From Bacillota bacterium (GTDB taxonomy: Bacteria; Bacillota; Clostridia; Acetivibrionales; Acetivibrionaceae), in assembly GCA_023421115.1 (NCBI GenBank), contig JAEZUI010000269.1, positions 1 through 32,346 on the forward strand: DNA of 32,346 nucleotides. The letters run 5' to 3'. Position numbers and translations under genes: made by a program. Shown piece by piece: positions 25,047 to 32,346 of the stretch (position 1 is its first letter; every line of letters starts with the position of its first letter). The notes beneath the pieces are model-generated. The model searched no databases. It was not told the origin of the DNA and saw only the letters and a program-made list of their open reading frames with translations.

Positions 25047-25123
25047 GGCCCGGTAGTTCAGTTGGTTAGAATGCCAGCCTGTCACGCTGGAGGTCGAGGG
25101 TTCGAGCCCCTTCCGGGTCGCCA
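25047..25123 (+). tRNA. tRNA-Asp (GUC)
   Basis: 77 bases, CCA encoded. Anticodon GTC at 25081-25083 in a CCAGC/GCTGG stem; acceptor GGCCCGG/CCGGGTC; discriminator G as usual for Asp. Confidence 0.97.
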
Positions 25124-25127
25124 ATTT

Positions 25128-25203
<76 letters not shown>

Positions 25204-25212
25204 AAGATTTAC

Positions 25213-25287
25213 GCGGGTTTAACTCAGCGGTAGAGTGTCACCTTGCCAAGGTGAAAGTCGCGAGTTCAAATCTCGTAACCCGCTCCA
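25213..25287 (+). tRNA. tRNA-Gly (GCC)
   Basis: 75 bases, CCA encoded. Anticodon GCC at 25245-25247 in TCACC/GGTGA; acceptor GCGGGTT/AACCCGC, discriminator T. Confidence 0.97.
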
Positions 25288-25307
25288 AAATCATAAAGGA
25301 TGAATGG

Positions 25308-25338
25308 CTAAAAGTCAGAGAACATTTCTGACTTTTAG
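25308..25338 (+). repeat. Perfect 12-bp hairpin between tRNA-Gly and tRNA-Cys
   Basis: CTAAAAGTCAGA (25308-25319) pairs with TCTGACTTTTAG (25327-25338), 7-base loop. No T-run follows, so it is not a standard terminator; it may be a processing signal or a remnant of an earlier operon end. Confidence 0.75.
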
Positions 25339-25361
25339 TAGCTGAATCCGACAATAAATAT

Positions 25362-25436
<75 letters not shown>

Positions 25437-25444
25437 AATGTATG

Positions 25445-25503
25445 AAAGTGGTTTAAATTGTGACTTATAATTAAGTTTACAATTTGAGCCACTTTTTGTT
25501 TTG
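25445..25503 (+). terminator. Terminator of the tRNA operon
   Basis: AAAGTGG...AAATTGT (25445-25461) pairs with ACAATTT...CCACTTT (25479-25495), with a 3x3 internal loop; TTGTTTTG follows. Confidence 0.85.
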
Positions 25504-25658
25504 TCGAGCATACCGGTTACTAAAAATCTATGGTGTCAACAGCTATCTGAGGAAATCTATAATTATAACCTAAATTCCCGGATTATTATACAATAAAATT
25601 GCCGATTTATTATGAAACTGCATTGTGTTAGAAGCTCTTTACATATGAATATATACCT

Positions 25659-25687
25659 TTGACAAATGAGTTTTAAAATTGTAATAT
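25659..25687 (+). promoter_or_regulatory. Promoter of the accessory operon
   Basis: Perfect -35 TTGACA (25659-25664), 17 bases, -10 TAATAT (25682-25687). An imperfect dyad AGATACAATATGTCT follows at about 25690, a possible operator for the XRE protein encoded next. Confidence 0.7.
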
Positions 25688-25743
25688 GTAGATACAATAT
25701 GTCTTAGTAATTCTTCTGTTTTCAGTTGAAAGGAGGCACAATA

Positions 25744-26028
25744 GTGTCCGATGATATAAATAAAGCCGAGATAATGGCTATAATGGCTGATAAACTCGTT
25801 CTTTTAAGAGCTAATCTTAATATGAAGCAAGGAGACCTTGCATCTAAGGTTGGGATAAGCAGACAAACGCTTTATGAATATGAGAAGAAAAAACGTCCAA
25901 TGACCTGGAATACTTTCTTAGCGATTCTTTCTGTTTGTCGCGAAGATACTAGTACATGTGCTCTTCTTGAGCATTTTTCCATATACTCTCAAAAACTTAG
26001 TAAGTACCTTATTTCATCAGAACGTTGA
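25744..26028 (+). CDS. XRE-family helix-turn-helix regulator
   Basis: 94 residues from the GTG at 25744, 7 bases after AGGAGG; the TTG at 25726 precedes that site. The HTH (about 20-60) has the typical KQGDLASKVGISRQTLYEYEK pattern (scaffold helix, turn, recognition helix SRQTLYEYE). The remaining 30 residues form no recognised domain. It is probably the autoregulator of the operon, keeping it low until needed, as XRE proteins do in many restriction and defence loci. The radical SAM gene begins 48 bases later. Confidence 0.88.
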   Translation: MSDDINKAEIMAIMADKLVLLRANLNMKQGDLASKVGISRQTLYEYEKKKRPMTWNTFLAILSVCREDTSTCALLEHFSIYSQKLSKYLISSER

Positions 26029-26076
26029 AAAACTTAGAAATCGAATATATCAAAAAGAAAAGGGTAGAAAACAACT

Positions 26077-27987
26077 ATGAGAATTGGAATCATTGACGCA
26101 GATCTTTTAGATAACGGTACACGGCATCCAAACCTAGCTTTAATGAAAATTAGCGGCTACTATAAGGAGAAGGGCCACGAAGTCTCCCTTTTATTCAGTT
26201 ATTCAGGACTTGAGGAGTACGACAAAGTTTATATTTCAAAAGTTTTTACATTTACAAGTGTTCCTGACAATATTGTGTCTTTAAAAAATGTAAAAATCGG
26301 GGGCACTGGCTTCTTTGAGGACGGTGGTGAGAATCTTCCAGATGAAATAGAACATCATATGCCAGACTACGAGCTTTACTCTGTTTATGCTCATAATGCT
26401 ATCAAACAGGGTAGGCAGAGAAGTGCTGTTTCCGACTACCTTGATTATTCAATTGGTTTTACCACTAGGGGCTGCTTCAGAAAGTGCTCATTTTGTGTAA
26501 ACAAGAAATACGATAGAGCGTTTATCCATTCACCGGTACGTGAGTTCTATGATCCATCTAGGCCATATATCTATTTGTGGGATGACAATTTTCTTTCATA
26601 TGGGGGTTGGGAATCCATACTTGATGACCTAGAGGCTACAGGCAAACCCTTTCAGTTCAGACAAGGTTTAGATATACGCCTTATGACAGATAGAAAGGCT
26701 AAAAGACTTGCAAATACAAGGTACCATGGTGATTTCATCTTTGCATTTGACCACATTGAAGAGAGAGAGCTCATCGAAGAAAAGCTCAAACTTTGGAGAA
26801 GATACTGCAATAAGACGACAAAACTCTATGTGCTTTGTGGTTACAATTCTCAGGATGGACAAGATATTGCTGACGCATTTGAGCGTATAAAAGTGCTCAT
26901 GAAGCACGGGTGCCTCCCATACATCATGAGATATGAAAGTTATAAGGAGAGCCCATGGCGAACACTATATGTTCAAATAGCTCGTTGGTGCAATCAACCG
27001 CAGTTCTTCAAGAAGAAGTCCTTCAGGCAGTTTTGCGAAGCTAATCAGGACTATCATAAAAACCCTAATACCATCTGCGCTGCATATCAGTCCATGTTGG
27101 ATTTTGAAGAAGCACACCCCGATATCTCAAAAAAGTACTTCGATCTGCGATTTGACAAAGAAAATCAATACAGCAACACCTATGGGTATGGTCGCAAGTA
27201 TGCAAATAAGCAAAGTTGTGAAGTATGTATCGAGCAGCAAAAGACATGGGAAATTGCATATTTAAATGAGATACCCTTCAATGAGGTTCTAGGACGCTAT
27301 TTCCAAAAAGATATAGATCTTGAATGCCTTAGGTATCCTGATATAGCTTGTGTGCGTTACACCAAAGAAACTCTTGCGAATTGGTTCTGTGAAAAACTGC
27401 TAGAGACACCGCTAAGCGATGTATTTGATGCCATTATAAACTACCCTAATAATGAAGAGATACTGCCAAGCAACATCCCTCAGTTTAGCGAGATGGCCGA
27501 TGCTTACCTAAATACGCCGGATATTTTAGTCAGAAGTGGCATCGATATGACATATGACGAGTTAGGAACTTACCTAGATAACGGCAAGGAGAAAAACGAG
27601 GTGGCAAGGCGGAAGTATGGTGAAAACCACTCTAAGCTCGCCGCACTTCTTGACCTCGTTGTAATAGTTGCACCTAATAACAGTTTTCAAGCATCTATAT
27701 CTGTCTTTGGGGAGGCATTTAATAGAAGGACAGAAGATGAGAAAAAGAAGATAGTCTCAAGACTTCTCTTTAGAATCCCTATTATACAAAAAATGTTGAC
27801 GGATGCTCTTTCACATGAAGTTGAAATAGAGGATGAATTGGTCGGACTTTCCATCCAGACTAGAAAACGCAGAAAACCTAACATCGCAAGCATACTAAAA
27901 TACATCTATGACGGAACCGACTCATCAGATGTGTCCGTTAGAAAAGCAATCGAAAATATAAAGGGGGTAGCACTAATTGTCATTTAA
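26077..27987 (+). CDS. Radical SAM protein with cobalamin-domain-like N terminus and extra C-terminal domain
   Basis: 636 residues. Residues 1-110 look like the Rossmann part that precedes B12-type radical SAM enzymes (HPNLALMKISGYYKEKGHEV), but no cobalamin-binding DxHxxG is visible. The 4Fe-4S/SAM motif CxxxCxxC is complete: C133, C137, C140 in RGCFRKCSFC, followed by a partial TIM barrel (about 130-300). A second pair CxxC (C381, C384) may hold another cluster or zinc. Residues about 488-610 form a separate helical domain (YDELGTYL, then KNEVARRKYGENHSKLAALLDLV) that resembles the winged-helix modules seen in restriction-type proteins, by pattern memory only. The N-terminal part resembles stand-alone radical SAM proteins found in phages and Clostridia, whose reaction is unknown. 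The gene overlaps the helicase gene by 11 bases. Confidence 0.85.
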   Translation: MRIGIIDADLLDNGTRHPNLALMKISGYYKEKGHEVSLLFSYSGLEEYDKVYISKVFTFTSVPDNIVSLKNVKIGGTGFFEDGGENLPDEIEHHMPDYELYSVYAHNAIKQGRQRSAVSDYLDYSIGFTTRGCFRKCSFCVNKKYDRAFIHSPVREFYDPSRPYIYLWDDNFLSYGGWESILDDLEATGKPFQFRQGLDIRLMTDRKAKRLANTRYHGDFIFAFDHIEERELIEEKLKLWRRYCNKTTKLYVLCGYNSQDGQDIADAFERIKVLMKHGCLPYIMRYESYKESPWRTLYVQIARWCNQPQFFKKKSFRQFCEANQDYHKNPNTICAAYQSMLDFEEAHPDISKKYFDLRFDKENQYSNTYGYGRKYANKQSCEVCIEQQKTWEIAYLNEIPFNEVLGRYFQKDIDLECLRYPDIACVRYTKETLANWFCEKLLETPLSDVFDAIINYPNNEEILPSNIPQFSEMADAYLNTPDILVRSGIDMTYDELGTYLDNGKEKNEVARRKYGENHSKLAALLDLVVIVAPNNSFQASISVFGEAFNRRTEDEKKKIVSRLLFRIPIIQKMLTDALSHEVEIEDELVGLSIQTRKRRKPNIASILKYIYDGTDSSDVSVRKAIENIKGVALIVI

Positions 27988-30091
27988 AGACATTGATATT
28001 GCACTCTCATACGAAACTGGCCAGGACGACCCTGTTAATGAATTTTATGTACCTCTCTTAGCTGAGGCAAAATACTATGATAGAATTGCAGGTTTTTTCA
28101 CGTCTGCGAGCCTAGCCATTGCTGCTAGAGGGGTCGCAGGCCTTATTAGGAATAGTGGCAAAATGCGCATTATTGCAAGCCCTCGTCTAGATGAAAAGGA
28201 TGCGGAGGTAATTAAGGCCGTTACTGAGCATCCTGATAAATACCTAAGCACACAACTCTTAAGCGAGTTGGAGCATATCGAGGACGAACTCCAAAAGGAT
28301 CATTTGCGTGCACTAGGTTGGATGCTCGCAAACGGTTACCTTGAAATGCGTCTGGCTATAGTAAAGAATAAAAATACCGATGAGGCAGATTTCAACTCCC
28401 TTTTTCATCAGAAGATAGGTATCATGACAGATAATGAAGGAAATCAGTTATCTTTCAGCGGCTCAATAAATGAGACCGCATCTGGGTGGCTTTCTAATAT
28501 TGAAGAATTTAAGGTGTTTAGAGGCTGGGAGATAGGCCAAGACAGCTACCTTTATGCAGATATTAAGAGGTTCGATGAGTTTTGGAAAGAACTCAGAACC
28601 AATGTTATTATTAAAAAGCTTCCAGATGCAGTTTATGAAAAGCTCATAGTCATAGGGAAAGAGTTTTCAAAGGAGCATTTTGAGGCCAAGCAGTACATCC
28701 AGACGAAGAAGAGAAAAACAGTCTCTGAAAAACTTAGCCTTTTCCCATATCAACTAGAAGCGTTTGAAAAGTGGAAAACTAACAAATATAAGCTTTTATT
28801 CGAGATGGCCACAGGTACAGGTAAAACTAGAACTGCCATTGCCTGTATAAACTACTTTTTAGTAACTAAGCATACAGGGCTTGTCATAATATCCTGTCCA
28901 CAAAGCACCCTCTCCCTTCAGTGGAAGAGCGAGATTGAAAAAATAGGCCTTAAAGCAGATAGCATAATAATAGCTGATGGCTCACATAAGTGGCGAGATG
29001 AACTTCTTAAGCAACTTAAGCTTCTAGCACTAGGCTTCTCAAATCACGTGATCGTGTATACGACACATTCAACGGCAAGCTCCGGGGACTTCACTAATAT
29101 TGTACGCGATAATCTCGATAATACCCCAGTATGTTTTGTAGGCGATGAGGCTCATGGCCTTGGTGCCTACAAGTCAAAACAGGCTCTCCTTGACCAATAT
29201 TCATACCGAATAGGATTATCTGCAACACCAGCACGCTGGTTTGATGACTATGGTACAAAAATTCTCGCGGATTACTTTGGAAATGACTCATACAAATTCA
29301 CAATAGCACAAGCGTTAACTACTATTAATCCTTTGACAGGCATGCCATTTCTCACGGATTACGAGTATCATCCAGTGTTTGTAAGCCTTACAGAAGACGA
29401 AATTGGGAAATACCAAGCTCTTTCTAAGCGGATATCAAAAATGGCTACTTATAGCAATAACAGTGATAAGTATCAAAGCATGCTTGAAAAACTTCTCTTT
29501 GACAGGGCAAGTATTGAGAAGAATGCTGAGATGAAATTTGATGCCCTCATAAAAATACTCCATACACACCCCATAGAAAACACTATTATCTTTGCCTCGG
29601 ATGTCCAAATAGACGAAGTGATGCGACTGCTGCAAGAAAAGGTAATCATGGCCCACCGCTTCACTAAGGAACAAGGGACTATACCAGAATCGAAGTATAG
29701 AGGGCTTAGCGAGCGCCAGCACCTTATTAATATGTTCAAAGAGGGTACCTATAAGGTTCTAGTGGCAATAAAGTGCTTAGATGAAGGGATAGATATCCCA
29801 TCTGCAGATACTGCTATCATTATGGCGAGTAGTACAAATCCGAGAGAATATATTCAGCGTGTAGGAAGAGTTATAAGGCAAGCTAAGAATAAGGACAGAG
29901 CGTACATCTACGATTTTATTATAGAACCCGATTTTGAAAGGTTAGAGGATCCTGCCCTTATTGAGTTTGAGAAGAAGATTTTTGAAAAAGAACTCATCAG
30001 GGTAAAAGATATGTCCACTAATTCAATAAACAATGCTGATGTTTTGATAGAAATAAATAAGAGGTTAAGGAGGTTCAGCAATGGCACTTAA
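27977..30091 (+). CDS. PLD-like nuclease fused to a DEAH-box superfamily 2 helicase
   Basis: 704 residues from a TTG, 9 bases after GGGGG inside the end of the previous gene. Residues about 10-210 are a phospholipase-D-like domain with one half-site: HxK (H144, K146) followed by GSINETASGW, where the family has GSxNxTxxG. Residues about 250-680 are an SF2 helicase: Walker A ATGTGKT (278-284), DEAH (390-393), SATP (415-418) and motif VI IQRVGRVIRQ. PLD half-sites act as dimers and cut the phosphodiester backbone, so the protein may unwind or translocate and cleave. Similar fusions occur in anti-phage loci. It overlaps the following small gene by 11 bases. Confidence 0.9.
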   Translation: MSFKDIDIALSYETGQDDPVNEFYVPLLAEAKYYDRIAGFFTSASLAIAARGVAGLIRNSGKMRIIASPRLDEKDAEVIKAVTEHPDKYLSTQLLSELEHIEDELQKDHLRALGWMLANGYLEMRLAIVKNKNTDEADFNSLFHQKIGIMTDNEGNQLSFSGSINETASGWLSNIEEFKVFRGWEIGQDSYLYADIKRFDEFWKELRTNVIIKKLPDAVYEKLIVIGKEFSKEHFEAKQYIQTKKRKTVSEKLSLFPYQLEAFEKWKTNKYKLLFEMATGTGKTRTAIACINYFLVTKHTGLVIISCPQSTLSLQWKSEIEKIGLKADSIIIADGSHKWRDELLKQLKLLALGFSNHVIVYTTHSTASSGDFTNIVRDNLDNTPVCFVGDEAHGLGAYKSKQALLDQYSYRIGLSATPARWFDDYGTKILADYFGNDSYKFTIAQALTTINPLTGMPFLTDYEYHPVFVSLTEDEIGKYQALSKRISKMATYSNNSDKYQSMLEKLLFDRASIEKNAEMKFDALIKILHTHPIENTIIFASDVQIDEVMRLLQEKVIMAHRFTKEQGTIPESKYRGLSERQHLINMFKEGTYKVLVAIKCLDEGIDIPSADTAIIMASSTNPREYIQRVGRVIRQAKNKDRAYIYDFIIEPDFERLEDPALIEFEKKIFEKELIRVKDMSTNSINNADVLIEINKRLRRFSNGT

Positions 30092-30263
30092 TAAGACGAT
30101 TATTAAAAAGGTTAGAGAAAAAACGGTGCAGGATTCTGCAGTAGGAGATTTCCTTGTTAGCCTTCTCGAATATGAGAGCGAGAAACACGGCTGGTTTAAG
30201 AATGACTATAACAGTATGCTTGAAAAGTCATGTAAGGAGGGAGAGAAAGATGCGAATTCTTAA
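30081..30263 (+). CDS. 60-residue protein of unknown function between helicase and ATPase genes
   Basis: The ATG follows AAGGAGG by 7 bases, a strong site, so this is a real gene in spite of its size. It overlaps the helicase end by 11 bases and the ATPase start by 14. The protein is charged and helical (KKVREKT..., FLVSLLEYESEKHGWF, YNSMLEKSCKE), with no membrane segment or catalytic motif. Small middle genes of this kind often encode a subunit bridging an SMC-like ATPase and its partner, for example in ABC three-component and Lamassu-type loci; that parallel is an inference from position. Confidence 0.78.
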   Translation: MALNKTIIKKVREKTVQDSAVGDFLVSLLEYESEKHGWFKNDYNSMLEKSCKEGEKDANS

Positions 30264-32217
30264 TATAGACATTAGAAATTATCGCCAGTATCAGTCTCTT
30301 TCTTTCAAGTTTCCCGAATCTATGAGCAGTGATATTCACATCATTATTGCTCAAAATGGTGTGGGAAAAACAAACCTCCTCAATGCTATCACTTGGTGTC
30401 TCTATGGTAAGGAGCCACATCTAGGTGATGAACATCAGAACAAGGGCCTGCCTAAACTAAATCTCACCGCCATCAAGGAAGCACGTGATGAGGGAAAAGA
30501 CATCGAAATGGTAGAGGTGGAGATTCGTGCACAGGATGGCGACCAGTATCTTACTTACAGACGAAATCTCCCCTTTAGGCTTACAGGAGCAGAGCCTTTT
30601 GAAGAGACTGCAAAAGAAAAGTTTACAGTTACTACGGTTACTGCAGCAGGCGATCCTAAAGTTCATGAAGGAGAAGAAGCTATAAATTATGTAGATAAAT
30701 ATATGCCCGAAAAAGTCAGGGAGTATTTTTACTTCGATGGTGAGCAGCTTAACAATTACTTCATAAGTGCCCGTAAGGGAAAGGTCAGGGATGCGATTTT
30801 CGATATATCTCAGGTGGATGTGGTGCATCGCATATACGATCGTATTGGAGACATTATCAAGGACAAACAAAAAGAAGCTGGAGCAAAAACTCCGGATATG
30901 AAAAAGATCACCGACGATCTAGCGGATACTGAAAACCAGCTAATATTAATAGATAAAAAGATTAAAGACTTAGAAGACCAAATTGCCAAATCAGAGCGCA
31001 TCATTAAGGAAAACACCGAATATCTGCAGGGTGAAGATAATCTTCCCGAGCTTGAGAAGAAGTATCAAGAACTCAAGGAAAAGCAGATAAGCCTCACTGA
31101 TGAGAAAAAAGAGCTCATGGATTCTATGTATACCTTTGTGAGGGAGATGAAGGTGACACTGGCATTTTATGATGTGGCGAAAAAAGCTCTTGCTATCATC
31201 TCTAAGAAAGAAGATGAAAAAGCTCTTCCACCGAATATAGACAAAGACCTGCTTCAAAAGTCGCTAAGTGAACATGTTTGTAGTGTTTGCGACCAATCGT
31301 TATCAGCACATGGCGAAGATTTTATTAAGAAGCTAATCGAGAGTTTTCAAGTGTCCAGTAAAACATCTAATCTTCTCATGGGGATAAGAAACGAGCTTGA
31401 GAGAATAGTGAAAGCCGCATTAGGCTATCCGGAAGTAAAACAACGTCTGAAGGATAGGTACAAAAATCTTGAGGACCAGCTAACAGAAGTAGGCGTTAGG
31501 CTTGATGATGTTGATAGACGAATAAATCGTGTGAGCAACAAGGAAGAAGTAAGGATCAAGCACAAAGAGAGAGAAGAACATGAAGATCTTAAAAAGCAGA
31601 ATACTGAGAAGCTTGGAGTAGCAAAAGACCAACTAAAAAAAGCAGAAGATAAAAAAGCAGGACTTACAAATGAGCTTAACAAGGCTCTTGCAAAGAACAA
31701 GGAATGTGCAAGGTTAAGGCAACTTATCGACTTTGCCAATAAGGGACGTAATACCATAGGCGACGTCGAAAAGGATATTGTAGATGAAGTCAGAAAGAAA
31801 ATGGAAGAGCGTACCACCTACTACTTCAATGAACTTATCTGGAAGAAGAACACCTATGACCACATAAGACTTAATAAGGACTTCGAACTAGACCTCATTC
31901 ACAAAGACGGTTACTCTTGCGTTGGGACTACAAGTGCGGCTGAGCGTGCTCTGCTTGCATTGTCGTTTACATTAGCGTTGCATGAAGTATCTGGCTTTAA
32001 TTCACTTCTATTCATAGATACACCTGTAGCACGTGTATCTGATATCAATAGGATAAACTTTGCAAATGTACTCTGCGAAGTGAGTAAGGATAAGCAGATA
32101 ATAATGACATTCACACCGGATGAGTACTCGCCTGAAATAAAGAACATCTTTGAGCCAGTTGCGAAGACAAAAACAGAATTAACTTTGAAAGATGAAAAAA
32201 TAACAGTGGTGAAGTAA
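30250..32217 (+). CDS. DndD/Rad50-like SMC ATPase with zinc hook
   Basis: 655 residues from the ATG at 30250 (GGAGGG 8-10 bases upstream; longer frames lack a site). N-terminal head: RNYRQYQ and Walker A AQNGVGKTN (34-42). A YFYFDGEQL segment near 160 matches the FDGE pattern of DndD-type ATPases. Coiled coil runs from about 215 to 550 with a zinc-hook CSVC (C344, C347) in the middle. C-terminal head: signature TSAAERALLAL (near 562; SAAE instead of SGGE) and Walker B LLFIDTP (D590) with Thr where most ABC ATPases have the catalytic Glu, as is usual in DndD relatives. Such ATPases scan or bridge DNA, and here likely drive the helicase/nuclease. dndA, dndC and dndE are not present. Confidence 0.9.
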   Translation: MRILNIDIRNYRQYQSLSFKFPESMSSDIHIIIAQNGVGKTNLLNAITWCLYGKEPHLGDEHQNKGLPKLNLTAIKEARDEGKDIEMVEVEIRAQDGDQYLTYRRNLPFRLTGAEPFEETAKEKFTVTTVTAAGDPKVHEGEEAINYVDKYMPEKVREYFYFDGEQLNNYFISARKGKVRDAIFDISQVDVVHRIYDRIGDIIKDKQKEAGAKTPDMKKITDDLADTENQLILIDKKIKDLEDQIAKSERIIKENTEYLQGEDNLPELEKKYQELKEKQISLTDEKKELMDSMYTFVREMKVTLAFYDVAKKALAIISKKEDEKALPPNIDKDLLQKSLSEHVCSVCDQSLSAHGEDFIKKLIESFQVSSKTSNLLMGIRNELERIVKAALGYPEVKQRLKDRYKNLEDQLTEVGVRLDDVDRRINRVSNKEEVRIKHKEREEHEDLKKQNTEKLGVAKDQLKKAEDKKAGLTNELNKALAKNKECARLRQLIDFANKGRNTIGDVEKDIVDEVRKKMEERTTYYFNELIWKKNTYDHIRLNKDFELDLIHKDGYSCVGTTSAAERALLALSFTLALHEVSGFNSLLFIDTPVARVSDINRINFANVLCEVSKDKQIIMTFTPDEYSPEIKNIFEPVAKTKTELTLKDEKITVVK

Positions 32218-32231
32218 AAGGAGGGATAAAC

Positions 32232-32346
32232 ATGGAAGAATCAAAAAAGCCTGATAGACTTGATTATTCAACTAAAGCAAAGCAGCTTTTAGATAAGATT
32301 GAAGATTCTAATTATATGGGGCTTGCAAATAAAGGTGGAGCGGGGG
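32232..32346 (+). CDS. Start of a further operon gene, cut by the window edge
   Basis: The ATG follows AAAGGAGGG by about 6 bases and stands 14 bases after the ATPase stop. The 38 visible residues begin MEESKKPDRLDYSTKAKQLL and show a helical, charged N terminus; too short to assign. It must be read from the adjoining sequence to define the system. Confidence 0.75.
   Translation, partial: MEESKKPDRLDYSTKAKQLLDKIEDSNYMGLANKGGAG

Larger units (their letters stand above)
25437..32346 (+). other. Accessory operon behind a tRNA array (candidate defence or modification system)
   Basis: Six plus-strand genes: XRE regulator, radical SAM protein, PLD/DEAH helicase, 60-residue protein, DndD-like ATPase, and a gene cut by the window end. 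From the second gene onward junctions are -11, -11, -14 and +14 bases, so these five genes form one translationally coupled operon; the XRE gene lies 48 bases ahead. Leucine codons CTT and CTC look more frequent than in the flanking core genes, consistent with transfer. No integrase, transposase or visible att repeat is in the window; the other boundary is outside. Confidence 0.6.

Noticed and set aside
25744..32346. Canonical Dnd phosphorothioation, DISARM, BREX or Lamassu locus
   Set aside because: Only a DndD-like ATPase is shared with Dnd; no cysteine desulfurase, PAPS-reductase-like DndC, methyltransferase or PglZ is visible. The window ends before the operon does, so this is provisional.

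Overview
The window looks like a chromosome segment of an AT-rich, spore-forming, cellulolytic member of the Clostridia (Acetivibrio/Ruminiclostridium-like). Supporting signs are strong AGGAGG ribosome binding sites, frequent GTG and TTG starts, SLH-anchored surface proteins, a large GH5 cellulase, an alpha/beta-type spore protein gene with a sigma-G-like promoter, and an orphan sugar-importer ATPase. The genus is an inference from gene content only.

Layout. (1) 1-8.5 kb, cell surface: the 3' part of an SLH-anchored protein with tandem 91-residue Ig/cadherin-like repeats, a 980-base gap, an unrecognised membrane-anchored protein made of two copies of the same domain (minus strand), and a secreted 1296-residue GH5 endoglucanase with tandem CBM17/CBM28 modules and three SLH domains. 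(2) 8.5-14.4 kb, minus strand: arginine biosynthesis as two units, argC-argB and argD-argF-GNAT, separated by a PilZ gene. Both units start from sigma-A promoters embedded in paired ARG boxes that match the ArgR/AhrC consensus. (3) 14.6-17.2 kb: an orphan MsmK/UgpC-type ATPase and a PucR/CdaR-type regulator behind a strongly structured leader. (4) 17.4-21.8 kb: ftsE, ftsX, an EnvC/PcsB-like M23 peptidase and a CtpA/CtpB S41 protease, which together form a cell-wall remodelling module. (5) 21.9-24.8 kb: a small spore protein, a YqeM-like methyltransferase, an MGMT-family protein, a cold shock protein and Hsp33. (6) 24.9-25.5 kb: a tRNA array, Val-Asp-Phe-Gly-Cys.

(7) 25.7 kb to the end: directly behind tRNA-Cys lies an accessory operon of another character. 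It encodes an XRE repressor, a radical SAM protein with an extra C-terminal domain, a PLD-nuclease/DEAH helicase, a 60-residue protein, a DndD/Rad50-like ATPase with a zinc hook, and a further gene cut by the window edge. The last five are overlapped or spaced by 14 bases or less. This combination looks like an anti-mobile-element or DNA/RNA-modification system. I cannot match it to a named system, and it is the most interesting part of the window.
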